DNA of 64,000 nucleotides, taken from positions 2,068,258 through 2,132,257 of the forward strand of contig NZ_JACMIA010000001.1 of the NCBI RefSeq assembly GCF_014252955.1, written 5' to 3'. A program made the position numbers and the translations under genes. The notes under the pieces were generated by a model. The model had not been told where the DNA came from, did no database searches, and saw nothing but the letters and a program-made list of their open reading frames with translations. Source of the DNA: Stappia sp. 28M-7. GTDB taxonomy: Bacteria; Pseudomonadota; Alphaproteobacteria; Rhizobiales; Stappiaceae. This document shows, piece after piece, positions 1 to 8,440 of the stretch; positions within the stretch are counted from its first letter, which is position 1, and the number at the start of each line of letters is the position of its first letter.

Positions 1-989
1 TCGCCGCCGAAGGGCTTGCGACCGGCGTTCTGGCCTTCGCACTGCTGCCGGGTTTCGTGATCCTGTCGATTGCCCGCGACCGCATCGGCTGGCGCTACGA
101 GACCTGGCGGCTCGCCCACGGGCTCGGCGCGCTGGCCATCGCCGTGCTGGTGCTGATCCATGCCCGCCACGCCGGCCGCTACAGCGCGGATCCGCAGCTG
201 GCCGGCCTGTGGGCCGTGCTGACGGCGGCGGCGGTGCTGTCGCTGGCGCATGTCTATCTGGTGAAACCGCTGCTGGCGCGCCGCCGCCGCTGGGAGGTGA
301 CGGGCCTGCGGCAGCTGGCCGAGCGCACATGGGAGGTGGTGCTGAGCCCCAGGGGGCACGAGGGGATCTCGTACCGCGCCGGGCAGTTCGCCTGGATCCG
401 CATCGGCGCGCCGGTCTTCTCGCTGCGCGAGAACCCGTTCTCCATCGCCTCGGCGCCGGGCGAGGGCAAGGACCTGCGCTTCGTCATCAAGGAGCTCGGC
501 GACTTCACCGCGACGCTGAGCGGCATTCCGCTCGGCACGCGCGCCTATGTCGACGGGCCGCACGGCAATCTGGTGCTGGAGGGGCGGCAGGGCAGCGGCA
601 TCGCCTTCATCGCCGGCGGCGTCGGCATCGCGCCGATGCTGAGCCTGCTGCGGCAACTGGAGATCGACGGCGATCCGCGCCCGACGGTGCTGGTCTACGG
701 CAACCGCCATGCGGGCCAGATCGCCTGCACGGAGGACCTCGCCCGCATGCGTCGCCAGCACCGGACGGAGGTGGTGCAGGTTCTGTCCGAACCGCCGCAG
801 GGCTGGGAAGGCGAGCGCGGGATGGTCTACGCGGCGCTGGTCACACGGCTGTTCACTGAGGCGCGCCATCGCGATTGGCTCTATGTCCTGTGCGGTCCCG
901 CCCCGATGATGGAGGGCGTCGAGGAGGCGCTGCTCGATCTCGGCGTGGCGCCGCGACAGATCATCTCGGAAAGGTTCCAGCATGACTGA
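1..989 (+). CDS. Ferric-reductase-like membrane flavoprotein, FAD/NAD(P)H-binding part (5' partial)
   Basis: The reading frame is already open at the window edge, so the N-terminus is missing. What remains starts with hydrophobic helices of a ferric-reductase-type membrane domain (a His in LVLIHARH could ligate haem), then a ferredoxin-reductase module. FAD-binding is indicated by ENPFSIAS, and the NAD(P)H half by GGVGIAPMLSLLR and, near the end, CGPAPMMEG. The family moves electrons from NAD(P)H through FAD, and often haem, to an acceptor such as ferric iron. The siderophore operon just downstream suggests a role in releasing iron from ferri-siderophores, which is inference. The stop codon overlaps the next small gene. 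A respiratory-burst-like oxidase or MsrQ-like partner would be alternatives. Confidence 0.8.
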   Translation, partial: AAEGLATGVLAFALLPGFVILSIARDRIGWRYETWRLAHGLGALAIAVLVLIHARHAGRYSADPQLAGLWAVLTAAAVLSLAHVYLVKPLLARRRRWEVTGLRQLAERTWEVVLSPRGHEGISYRAGQFAWIRIGAPVFSLRENPFSIASAPGEGKDLRFVIKELGDFTATLSGIPLGTRAYVDGPHGNLVLEGRQGSGIAFIAGGVGIAPMLSLLRQLEIDGDPRPTVLVYGNRHAGQIACTEDLARMRRQHRTEVVQVLSEPPQGWEGERGMVYAALVTRLFTEARHRDWLYVLCGPAPMMEGVEEALLDLGVAPRQIISERFQHD

Positions 990-1104
990 AAGGCGCCTCC
1001 CGCCGAAGCTGCCGCCGCACACCACGCGCGTGCGGCGGCTCGCTCTCTTCTGGGTCCTCAACGCCGCTCTGGCCGCTGGCATCCTCGTCTTCGCCCTGCG
1101 GTAG
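982..1104 (+). CDS. Small single-helix membrane protein (40 aa)
   Basis: A 40-codon frame starts with ATG eight bases before the end of the flavoprotein gene, so the two are probably translationally coupled. The N-terminal half is rich in Arg, Lys and Pro (MTERRLPPKLPPH). The C-terminal half is one uninterrupted hydrophobic segment (LALFWVLNAALAAGILVFAL) ending in Arg and a TAG stop. The shape, a basic cytosolic tail plus one membrane helix, fits a small accessory subunit of the neighbouring membrane reductase. I do not recognise a family. The overlap and clean helix argue against chance, but its size keeps confidence moderate. Confidence 0.55.
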   Translation: MTERRLPPKLPPHTTRVRRLALFWVLNAALAAGILVFALR

Positions 1105-1157
1105 GTGTGGGCCTGCCGGAGGTCGGTGTGTTCCCGCAGCCGCTCTGGAAGCCAATA

Positions 1158-1192
1158 GGCCCCGGATCTCGCGATGCTCGTCCGGGGTGACG
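1158..1192. repeat. Extragenic palindromic repeat, copy a
   Basis: Imperfect palindrome with arms CCCCGGA (1160-1166) and TCCGGGG (1181-1187) around a CGCGATGC-type centre. The inverse of this unit occurs almost identically at about 44825-44859, so it is a dispersed repeat and not a private terminator. The remaining gap between 1105 and 1488 holds copy b, an AT-rich promoter-like stretch at 1300-1345 and the ribosome site of the next gene; no other gene is seen. Confidence 0.75.
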
Positions 1193-1228
1193 CGCGAAGG
1201 GGATGCGAGGTCGTGCTTCTTTCTCAGG

Positions 1229-1265
1229 CCGTCATTCCGGGCGAGCATCGCGAGACCCGGAACCG
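1229..1265. repeat. Extragenic palindromic repeat, copy b
   Basis: Second copy of the same palindrome family, with arms TTCCGGG (1235-1241) and CCCGGAA (1256-1262) around GCGAGCATCGCGAGA-like sequence. It lies in opposite orientation to copy a, 40 bases away, a paired arrangement usual for such elements. Confidence 0.75.
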
Positions 1266-1488
1266 GAGAGCGGCGGCCCGTTCCCATAGCTCGATCTGCG
1301 GGGTTGAATATATTTTTCGAATTATTGCGCAATATACTTAAGGTCGGTGCGTGTTCGATATCGACTTGTGGCGAAACTGAGACAAAACAAGATTTATACC
1401 TTTGGAGGTGAGCGGGATAATCTTTTCGAACACGTCCGGCAGCAGCCCGGCAAACGGGCCGCCCGGCATGTTCGAGGAGGGCTCAAAC

Positions 1489-2232
1489 GTGATCGTCCGT
1501 ACCTTCAAGGCAGCCGGCGATGCGCCGGTTTTCCGCTACGCCGTGTCCCGCGAAGTGGTGGCCCGCACCGACCAGGTGGGGCACGCGCTCTACGACACGA
1601 CGCTGGCCGCCGGCGCTGCCGACACGGTGACGCGCGATGCCGCCGGCGAGTTTCCCGCGCAGGCGCATTTCTGCCTGTCCGGCACGGGCATGGTGATCGT
1701 CGACGGGCGCAGCGAGCGTGCCTCGCCCGGAACGCTGATCGCCGCGCGGGCGAGCACCGAAGTGAGCTTCATCGCCGAGAGCGAAATGCGCATCTGTACC
1801 GTCTTCGGCGGCGAGGGGCCGCAGGAGGCGATCCGCGCCGACGCGCTGATCCGCCATGTCGACGAGTTCATCGGCACCGAGCGCGATGTCTTCTGGGGCA
1901 ATGGCCAGAGCCGGCGGCTCCTGGTCAAGGCGGACGGCTTCGGCTTTGCCCTGTGCCAGACGCTCGGCAATGCCAACACGGACTCGCCACTGCAGTACCG
2001 GCACCATTTCGAAAGCTGCTACTACGTCTCGGGCAGCGGCGAATATGTCTGGGAGAGCGGCAGCCACCCCATCGACACCAACGGCGCGCGGGCGACCGCC
2101 TTCATCATGAACCGGAACGATGCCCACCGCATGGTGGTGCGTGACCCCTCGATCTGCCTCAGCATCTTCAGCCCGCCCATCGAGGGCACCGAGGCCCATG
2201 ACTTTTCCGGCAAGCGGCCGTCGTCCTACTGA
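1489..2232 (+). CDS. Tandem ectoine-synthase-like (EctC-like) double-cupin protein
   Basis: Start is GTG at 1489, eight bases after GAGGAGG (1474-1480); it gives the VIVRTF opening typical of EctC. The 247-residue protein is two EctC-like cupins in a row, about residues 1-110 and 120-240. The C-terminal unit keeps the EctC pattern around Tyr170, His173 and Glu175, the GSGE turn, His213 and the SPPIEGTEAHDF tail. The Tyr that binds iron in EctC aligns with Phe205. The N-terminal unit has lost the His and Glu ligands (Pro and Gln there) and looks like a degenerate scaffold. EctC closes N-acetyl-diaminobutyrate to ectoine, but no ectA or ectB is present. Its place ahead of the hydroxylase suggests a siderophore-related or osmolyte-like cyclisation; function is unknown. 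Confidence 0.7.
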   Translation: MIVRTFKAAGDAPVFRYAVSREVVARTDQVGHALYDTTLAAGAADTVTRDAAGEFPAQAHFCLSGTGMVIVDGRSERASPGTLIAARASTEVSFIAESEMRICTVFGGEGPQEAIRADALIRHVDEFIGTERDVFWGNGQSRRLLVKADGFGFALCQTLGNANTDSPLQYRHHFESCYYVSGSGEYVWESGSHPIDTNGARATAFIMNRNDAHRMVVRDPSICLSIFSPPIEGTEAHDFSGKRPSSY

Positions 2233-2258
2233 GAGACGCCCTCCAGCGGCCGCCTGAC

Positions 2259-2325
2259 GCGATTTTCTGCGCTTCCGGTGCTCACGTACCCGAACGTACG
2301 CTGCGCTCCGGTTCTCGCAAATCAC
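2259..2325. other. Imperfect inverted repeat in the intergenic space
   Basis: The 276-base gap before the hydroxylase holds an imperfect hairpin with GATTT/AAATC outer arms, CCGG blocks and inner CGTAC/GTACG arms around CCGAA. It may end the cupin transcript or be another dispersed element. Further on, at 2408-2423, is an AT-rich GAATATAATATATTTC block that is probably part of the hydroxylase promoter. No gene is visible here. Confidence 0.35.
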
Positions 2326-2508
2326 GCCATCCGGCGCGCCGGAGATCGTCTCCACCACGGCGGAGCGGGGCTTGGCGGCAATCAGTCGCCAAGCCACCGA
2401 ATGTGCCGAATATAATATATTTCAACTGCTTTGGCCGGATCGCTAAGGTTTTCCTGTCCGCCGCGGATGCCGTCCGCGTCCCGGTTGGCGTCGCTGGAAG
2501 GAGTTTCA

Positions 2509-3870
2509 ATGACGTCGCAATCCGCGCAAAGCGCCGAAGGTCATGTCTTCGACATCATCGGCATCGGTATCGGTCCGTTCAACCTCGGGCTCGCCTGCCT
2601 GACCCAGCCGATCCGCGATCTCGACTGCCTGTTCCTGGAACGCAAGGACCAGTTCAACTGGCATGAGGGAACCTTGCTGGAAACGGCGACGCTGCAGACG
2701 CCCTTCCTGTGCGATCTGGTGACGCTGGCCGATCCGACCAGCGAGTTCAGCTTCCTGAACTACCTGAAGCAGACCGGCCGGATCTACGCCTTCTATGCGT
2801 TCCTGCTGGACACGGAAAACTTCTTCCTGCTGCGCAACGAATTCAACAAATACTACCGCTGGGCCGCCAGCCGTCTCGACAACGTGGTGTTCAACCGCGA
2901 GGTGGAGACGGTCGAATACGACGAGGAGGCCGGCGTCTACCGGGTCACCAGCCTCAACACCAGGATGGGCCAGCGCAAGGTGCTGCTCGCCCGCCGCATC
3001 GTGCTGGGCTCCGGCATGTCGCCGGCGGTGCCCGCACCCTGCGAGGCGGTGCGCGACAAGCTGCTGCACAGCGCCGACTATCTGCGCAACCGCGAGGCGG
3101 TGCGGCAGAGGAAGTCGATCACCGTGGTCGGCTCGGGCCAGAGCGCGGCGGAGGTCTATCACGACCTGCTGAGCGACATAGACCGCTACGGCTACCGGCT
3201 GAACTGGGTGACGCGCTCCTCGCGCCTGGTGCCGCGGGAGCTGACCAAGTTCACCCTGCAGATGACGACGCCGGACTATGCCGACTACTTCTTTTCGCTG
3301 TCGCGGTCCAAGCGCGAGGACCTGGTGCGGGCGATGCAGTCGATCTTCAAGGGCGTCAACCCGTCGCTGATCAACGATATCTACGACCTGCGCTACCGCA
3401 AGCAGCTCGGCGGCGATGTCGACATGATGCTGATCTCCAACACGGAGGTGGAGGCCTGCAGCCACGATGTGGCGAGCGACAGCTTCCGCGTCACCTTCCG
3501 CCAGGTGGAGGAGGAGAAGTCCTTCGAGCTGGAGACCGACGTGCTGATCATGGGCACCGGCTACCGGTTCCGCATGCCGGACTATCTGCGGCCCATCTCC
3601 GATCGCATCAACTGGTGCGGGGAGGGGCGCTTTGCCGTTGCGCGCAACTGCAGCATCGACACCAAGGGCAGCGAGATCTTCGTCCAGAACGCGGAGATTC
3701 ACGCCGACAGCTACCTGCCGCCGGATCTCGGCCAGTCCTGCTACCGCAACTCGATCATCATCCGCGAGGTGCTGGGCAAGGAATACTATCCGGTGGAGCG
3801 CAGCCTTGCCTTCCAGCGCTTCTCCTCGCCCGTGGACGGCCTGACCGCCGCCGTCTCGGCCGGCGGCTGA
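2509..3870 (+). CDS. L-lysine/L-ornithine (diamine) N-monooxygenase of siderophore biosynthesis
   Basis: Flavin N-hydroxylase of the IucD/AlcA/PvdA family: it uses FAD, NADPH and oxygen to hydroxylate the side-chain amine of lysine, ornithine or a diamine, the first step to a hydroxamate. The ATG at 2509 follows GGAAGGAG by five bases. The 453-residue protein has the N-terminal FAD loop GIGIGPFNLGLA, the family block FNWHEG..LLETATLQTPFL, a central NADPH loop VGSGQSAAEVYHDLL and the late ATGY-like motif MGTGYRF. Length is normal. It sits 15 bases ahead of the NIS synthetase. Exact substrate cannot be read from sequence; no N-acyltransferase or decarboxylase gene accompanies it in the window. 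Confidence 0.92.
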   Translation: MTSQSAQSAEGHVFDIIGIGIGPFNLGLACLTQPIRDLDCLFLERKDQFNWHEGTLLETATLQTPFLCDLVTLADPTSEFSFLNYLKQTGRIYAFYAFLLDTENFFLLRNEFNKYYRWAASRLDNVVFNREVETVEYDEEAGVYRVTSLNTRMGQRKVLLARRIVLGSGMSPAVPAPCEAVRDKLLHSADYLRNREAVRQRKSITVVGSGQSAAEVYHDLLSDIDRYGYRLNWVTRSSRLVPRELTKFTLQMTTPDYADYFFSLSRSKREDLVRAMQSIFKGVNPSLINDIYDLRYRKQLGGDVDMMLISNTEVEACSHDVASDSFRVTFRQVEEEKSFELETDVLIMGTGYRFRMPDYLRPISDRINWCGEGRFAVARNCSIDTKGSEIFVQNAEIHADSYLPPDLGQSCYRNSIIIREVLGKEYYPVERSLAFQRFSSPVDGLTAAVSAGG

Positions 3871-3885
3871 CGGGGCACGACGACG

Positions 3886-5784
3886 ATGGACGCGATGACC
3901 GCCGCCCTGCAGACCATGCCGCCGCACGAGCGAGCCGCTGCGCATCTGGAAAGCGACCGCTGGCTGTGGGCCAATCGGCTGCTGGTGCGCAAGGCGATCT
4001 CGGAATTCGCTCACGAGCTGCTGCTCGCGCCCCGCGAGGTGGAGCCGGCGGGCGCCGGCGAGGCCGGACGCTACGTGCTGGAGCAGCCGGCGCTCGGCAT
4101 CGAGTACACGTTCCGCGCAAGGCGCATGCGCCTCGACCACTGGCAGGTGGATGCCCACTCGATCAAGAAGCGGATCAAGGGCGAGCCGGCGCCGCTCGAC
4201 GCGCTGAAATTCATCATCGAGTTCAAGGCGGAACTCGGCATTCGCGATGCGATGATGCCGGTCTATCTCGACGAGATCAGCAGCATTCTCTACGGCAGCG
4301 CCTACAAGGCGGCGACCAAGCCGCACCGGGCCTCCGATCTTGCCGGCGCCGACTTCCAGGCCATCGAGACGGGCATGACCGAGGGCCATCCGTCCTTCGT
4401 CGCCAATAACGGCCGGCTCGGCTTCGACACCGCCGACTATCCGCTCTATGCGCCCGAGGCGGCGGGCCCGCTCTCCATCGTCTGGATCGCGGTCTCCCGC
4501 GAGCATTCGCGCTTCACCGCCATGTCCGGCATCGACCACGACCGCCTGATGGCGGAGGAACTGGGCGAGGACACGGTCGCCGACTACCGGGCGCAGCTGA
4601 CCGGCGAGGGGCTCGATCCCGACCGCTATCACTTCATGCCGGTGCATCCCTGGCAGTGGTTCAACCGCATCTCGATGAGCTTTGCCCCGGAGATCGCCCG
4701 CCGCAACATCGTCTATCTCGGCCTGTCGCGGGACCTCTACCAGCCGCAGCAGTCGATCCGCACGTTCTTCAACGCCTCGGCGCCGTCGAAGCGCTACGTG
4801 AAGATGGCGCTGTCGATCCTCAACATGGGCTTCATGCTGCAGCGCGGCCTGTCGCCGGAGGACATGCAGACGACGCCGGAGATCAACGAGTGGCTGCGCA
4901 ACCTGCTGGCGCGCGACCGCTATCTGCAGGACAACGGCTTCTGCCTGATCTGCGAACAGGCGACGATCAGCTATCGCAACCCCTATTACGAGGAAGGGCT
5001 GGCGGCGGATTCTCCCTACAAGCACGTGCTCGCCGCCCTGTGGCGGGAAAGCCCGGTCAACCTGATCCGGCCCGGCGAACGGCTGATGACGATGGCAGCG
5101 CTCTTGCATCTCGACCCGCAAGGGGATGCGCTGACCGCCAGCCTGATCGAGCGCTCGCGGCTGGGGGCGGAGGAGTGGATCCGCCGCTATCTCAAGGCGT
5201 ATCTGGCGCCGGTGCTGCACTGCTACTACGCCTACGACATCATCTTCATGCCGCATGGCGAGAACGTCATCCTGATCCTGGAGAACGACGCGCCGACGCG
5301 CATCGTCATGAAGGACCTGGCGGAGGAGATGCGCATCCTCAACAGCGGCGCGACGCTGCCGCCGGTGGTGCGGCGCAACTGCGTGGTGCTGGACGATGCG
5401 GTGCGGCTCGACGGCATCTTCACCGATGTCTTCGACTGCTACTTCCGCCATCTGGCGGCGATCCTCGACGAGCGGCAGGTGCTGCCCGAGGCGCGGTTCT
5501 GGGCGCTGGTCGGCGAGTGCGTGCGCGAGTACCAGGCGGCGCAGCCGCAATATGCCGAGAAGTTCGCCCGCCACGACGTCTTCGTGCCGGAGTTCCCGCG
5601 CAACTGCATCAACCGGTTGCAGCTGCGCGACAACCGGCAGCTTCTCGATCCCAACGACCCGGACAAGGGGTTCGAATATGCCGGCACGCTGCCCAATCCG
5701 CTGACCGGTGGGGCGGACGGCTCGCCGGGCCTGCTGCGGCGGGCCGTGGGGCATATCGGGACCTATTTCCTCGGCCCGGGCTGA
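3886..5784 (+). CDS. IucA/IucC-family NRPS-independent siderophore synthetase
   Basis: ATP-dependent ligase that adenylates a carboxylate and condenses it with a hydroxylamine or amine to build hydroxamate siderophores. The 632-residue length matches DesD/AlcC/IucC. Diagnostic stretches are EGHPSFVANNGRLGF, MPVHPWQWFN, the SIRTFFNASAPSKRYVKMAL segment and the IIFMPHGENVIL block of the C-terminal ferric-reductase-like domain. Overall it reads closest to the type C group (DesD, AlcC) that joins N-hydroxy-N-succinyl-diamines into dimers or macrocycles, but this is by eye. Operon partner of the N-monooxygenase upstream. The substrate-supplying acyltransferase is absent nearby, so the product cannot be named. 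Confidence 0.92.
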   Translation: MDAMTAALQTMPPHERAAAHLESDRWLWANRLLVRKAISEFAHELLLAPREVEPAGAGEAGRYVLEQPALGIEYTFRARRMRLDHWQVDAHSIKKRIKGEPAPLDALKFIIEFKAELGIRDAMMPVYLDEISSILYGSAYKAATKPHRASDLAGADFQAIETGMTEGHPSFVANNGRLGFDTADYPLYAPEAAGPLSIVWIAVSREHSRFTAMSGIDHDRLMAEELGEDTVADYRAQLTGEGLDPDRYHFMPVHPWQWFNRISMSFAPEIARRNIVYLGLSRDLYQPQQSIRTFFNASAPSKRYVKMALSILNMGFMLQRGLSPEDMQTTPEINEWLRNLLARDRYLQDNGFCLICEQATISYRNPYYEEGLAADSPYKHVLAALWRESPVNLIRPGERLMTMAALLHLDPQGDALTASLIERSRLGAEEWIRRYLKAYLAPVLHCYYAYDIIFMPHGENVILILENDAPTRIVMKDLAEEMRILNSGATLPPVVRRNCVVLDDAVRLDGIFTDVFDCYFRHLAAILDERQVLPEARFWALVGECVREYQAAQPQYAEKFARHDVFVPEFPRNCINRLQLRDNRQLLDPNDPDKGFEYAGTLPNPLTGGADGSPGLLRRAVGHIGTYFLGPG

Positions 5785-5786
5785 GG

Positions 5787-5830
5787 CCGTTTTCCTCTGT
5801 CTTGCGCTGCTTGCGCAGATATGAAAACGG
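5787..5830 (+). terminator. Hairpin between synthetase and oxygenase genes
   Basis: Arms CCGTTTTC (5787-5794) and GAAAACGG (5823-5830) enclose a second small stem TGCGC/GCGCA. A short T-containing tail follows. It may end or attenuate the synthetase transcript before the oxygenase gene 107 bases later. Confidence 0.45.
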
Positions 5831-5937
5831 ACTTTGTTGCAAGAAACCCTCTCTGGAATACTGAAGGCGCGCCGTCTTTCGAGTGATTTCGGAAGAAAAC
5901 GGCTCGTCATTTCTGCCTATCCGGGAAGGGAAATACG

Positions 5938-6711
5938 ATGTTGAAGGCTATCGAGATTTCGAAGGAGCTCAACGAGGACAGCCTCCGCAAGCTCATTGCG
6001 AAGAACATCGATGCGATCCATGTGCCGGGATTCTATCCGAAGGAGCTGTCGGCGCGATTTGCCGACTGCATCGCCGGCCATTCCGAACTGGAAGCCTACA
6101 AGGTGCAGAACGCGCTGAAGCGCCTCGGCATGGGCTATGTCGATGTCGGCAAGGACGCGGACAACGCCAACCGCTACCACAGCGAGGCGATGCGCTCGAT
6201 CTGGGGCATCCGCGACATGATCTATCCCAACCTGACGCCGCTCGACCATTTCCGCCTGCTGCTGGAGGAGGTCTGGCCGGCGGGCGCGACCATCCAGACC
6301 ATCGACGAGCGCAAGAGCTTCGTTGGCACCTGCAGGGTGATCGACCCGGGCGCCAAGATGCTGCCGCACAACGACCGGCTGGCGCGGATGCTGTCGAACG
6401 GCGCGTCGGACCTGACCGGCCAGCTGGCGGTCAACGTCTATCTCGACATGCCGCCGGAGGGCGGCGAGCTGGAGCTGTGGCTGAGCGAGCCGACGCCGGA
6501 GCAGGACAAGGAGCAGGAGACCCGCGACGGGCTCGACCGCGAGGTGCTGGGCGAGCCGCGGCTGCTGATCCGGCCGGAAAACGGCGACCTGGTGCTGTTC
6601 AACTCGCAGCTGATCCACGGGGTGACGCCGGGCGTCGGCGGGCGTCGGGTGACCATGTCCTGCTTCGTCGGGCATCGCGGCGACGACCAGCCGCTGACCT
6701 ACTGGAGCTGA
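5938..6711 (+). CDS. Fe(II)/2-oxoglutarate-dependent oxygenase
   Basis: A 257-residue non-haem iron oxygenase. The iron triad is His134-x-Asp136 (PHNDRL) with His217 (LIHGVTPG), and Arg226/227 about ten residues later would bind 2-oxoglutarate. Because the motif is His-x-Asp rather than His-x-Gly/Ala, it should hydroxylate or desaturate rather than halogenate. The start ATG follows GGGAAGGGAAAT. Position after the NIS synthetase and before the exporter suggests it tailors a siderophore precursor, for example by hydroxylating a diamine or amino acid. Free amino-acid hydroxylase and halogenase families share this compact shape. The fold is clear; the substrate is inference. Confidence 0.82.
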   Translation: MLKAIEISKELNEDSLRKLIAKNIDAIHVPGFYPKELSARFADCIAGHSELEAYKVQNALKRLGMGYVDVGKDADNANRYHSEAMRSIWGIRDMIYPNLTPLDHFRLLLEEVWPAGATIQTIDERKSFVGTCRVIDPGAKMLPHNDRLARMLSNGASDLTGQLAVNVYLDMPPEGGELELWLSEPTPEQDKEQETRDGLDREVLGEPRLLIRPENGDLVLFNSQLIHGVTPGVGGRRVTMSCFVGHRGDDQPLTYWS

Positions 6712-6745
6712 CGCTCCCGCTGTATCGTTTTGCCGGAACGAAAAG

Positions 6746-6774
6746 GGGCGCGCCTTCGAAATGAGGGCGCGCCC
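6746..6774. terminator. Perfect 9-bp GC hairpin, probable bidirectional terminator
   Basis: GGGCGCGCC (6746-6754) pairs exactly with GGCGCGCCC (6766-6774) over an 11-base loop. It is flanked by A-rich sequence on the left and TAGTCGTTT on the right, so it could stop the siderophore operon and, on the other strand, the exporter gene. Confidence 0.75.
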
Positions 6775-6804
6775 TAGTCGTTTAGGGAGGAACCTTCCGC
6801 CGCC

Positions 6805-6838
6805 AATCCGGCCCGCTTTTGGCAAAGCGGGCCGGATT
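6805..6838 (-). terminator. 15-bp perfect hairpin after the exporter gene
   Basis: AATCCGGCCCGCTTT (6805-6819) and AAAGCGGGCCGGATT (6824-6838) form a perfect 15-bp stem with a TGGC loop, 27 bases past the exporter stop codon. No U-run follows, so it may act as an mRNA-stabilising or Rho-assisted terminator. Confidence 0.7.
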
Positions 6839-6865
6839 CCGCTGATGCGGCGGCCGGTCTTCCGG

Positions 6866-8440
6866 TTACTCGCCCGCCGCCGCGGCTGCCTGGGCCTCCG
6901 GGCCCGAGAGCAGGTCGCGCCGCCGGATCATCAGACCAGAGATGACGATGGCAAGAACCGAAAGCAGGGCGACGATCCACATCAGCACCGAGAAGGCGGA
7001 GGCGAAGCTCGCCTGGCCGAATTCGGTGACGGCCGGCTGGACGTCGATCGGTGCGCTGGCAACGGCACCGGCGAAGTCGCCGCGGGCGATGAAGTTCGCC
7101 GTATTGGTCAGGCCTTCGCCGAGCGCGGTCGCCAGATCGCCCGAGCCGCCGAGCTGCAGCGTGATGCTGGACAGCAGGATGGCGCCGAACACCGAGATCG
7201 ACAGGGTGAAGGAGCCGTGGCGGAAGGTGATGTTGACGCCCGAGGCGACGCCCGCCTTTTCCGGCGGGACGACGGCGGTGGCGACGTTGGAGAGCTCGCC
7301 GTTGATGAGGCCGGTGCCGAGGCCCAACAGCAGGAAGGCGACCACCCACACGACCACCTCGGCCGGCGGAGCGATGGCGAGCCACAGGAAGCCGACGGCG
7401 ACCAGCGCGCAGCCGAAGGCGATGAGACCGCGCACGCCGAGACGCTCGGGCGAGGCGAGCCGTGCGCCGAGCGGGGCGACGAGCAGCAGGGGGATGGTCA
7501 TCGGCAGCAGCATCAGGCCGGCCGAGGACGCGGACATTTCATGCACCACCTGGAAGTAGATCGGCAGGTAGACCAGCATGACCCAGAAGGTGATGCTGTT
7601 GAGCACGCAGACCAGCTGCACGCCGGTGAAGGTGGGAATGCGGAACAGGCGCAGGTCGAAGGCCGGCTTCCTGACGCTGGTCTCGATCCACACGAACAGC
7701 AGGAACAGCACCACGGCGCCGGCAATGGCCGCCAGGATGGTGTCGCTGCCCCAGCCGCGTTCGCCGCCCTCGATCACCGCATAGGACAGGCAGCCCAGCG
7801 CGCCGGTGAAGGTGAGGATGCCCGGCCAGTCCAGGCCGCCCGCATTGTCGTCGGAGGATTCTTCCACGCGCCAGTAGCACAGCGTGATCAGCAGCGCGAC
7901 GATCGGCACGTTGAGCAGGAAGATCCAGCGCCAGCTGAGCAGGTCGACGAGGATGCCGCCGACGATCGGTCCGAAGGCCGCGCCGCACCCGATCGACACG
8001 CCCCACAGCGCGAAGGCCTGGGCCCGGTCGGAGCCCTGGAAGGCGTTGGAGATCAGCGCGACGCCGAGGATCAGCATGGCGGAGGCCGAGAGCCCTTGCG
8101 CGACGCGGCCCCAGATCAGGGCCGTCGGCGTGTCGGCGAGGCCGACGATCAGCGAGGTGACGCCGAACAGCGCGAGGCCGATCACCATCACCCGCCTGCG
8201 GCCGAACCAGTCGGCAATCGCGCCGACGGCGATCAGCACCGAGGTATAGGCGATGTTGTAGGCGTTGATGATCCACTGAAGCTCGGCGAAGCTCGCCTTC
8301 AGCTCCCGCTCGATGGACGGCAGCGCGATGGCGACCACCGTCACGTCGAGAATGACGAGGAACGAGCCGAGCGCGGCGACCGCGAGCGTCGGCCAGTTGT
8401 CCATCAGCGAGGAACGTGGTGTCGATTGGACTGAGGTCAT
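6866..8440 (-). CDS. DHA2-type (EmrB/QacA-like) MFS exporter, candidate siderophore exporter
   Basis: Proton-driven drug:H+ antiporter of 524 residues with about 14 hydrophobic segments. The first helix carries the DHA2 motif LDVTVVAIALPSI, followed by the loop motif GAIADWFGRRRVMV (motif A) and the antiporter motif C-like GAAFGPIVGGIL. It is convergent with the siderophore operon, and such MFS genes usually export the finished siderophore; this role is inferred from context. The start ATG is preceded by only a weak ribosome site. The 235-base gap on its 5' side contains an AT-rich block (8654-8667) that may belong to its promoter. Confidence 0.88.
   Translation of the reverse strand: MTSVQSTPRSSLMDNWPTLAVAALGSFLVILDVTVVAIALPSIERELKASFAELQWIINAYNIAYTSVLIAVGAIADWFGRRRVMVIGLALFGVTSLIVGLADTPTALIWGRVAQGLSASAMLILGVALISNAFQGSDRAQAFALWGVSIGCGAAFGPIVGGILVDLLSWRWIFLLNVPIVALLITLCYWRVEESSDDNAGGLDWPGILTFTGALGCLSYAVIEGGERGWGSDTILAAIAGAVVLFLLFVWIETSVRKPAFDLRLFRIPTFTGVQLVCVLNSITFWVMLVYLPIYFQVVHEMSASSAGLMLLPMTIPLLLVAPLGARLASPERLGVRGLIAFGCALVAVGFLWLAIAPPAEVVVWVVAFLLLGLGTGLINGELSNVATAVVPPEKAGVASGVNITFRHGSFTLSISVFGAILLSSITLQLGGSGDLATALGEGLTNTANFIARGDFAGAVASAPIDVQPAVTEFGQASFASAFSVLMWIVALLSVLAIVISGLMIRRRDLLSGPEAQAAAAAGE

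Noticed and set aside
1187-1411. Small frames within 1105-1488
   Set aside because: They run through palindromic repeats and lack ribosome sites.
2506-5910. Very long open frame (over 1100 codons) on the minus strand opposite the siderophore genes
   Set aside because: It mirrors two strongly recognisable plus-strand genes; its protein is His/Arg/Gln/Asp-rich low-complexity sequence typical of antisense frames in GC-rich DNA.
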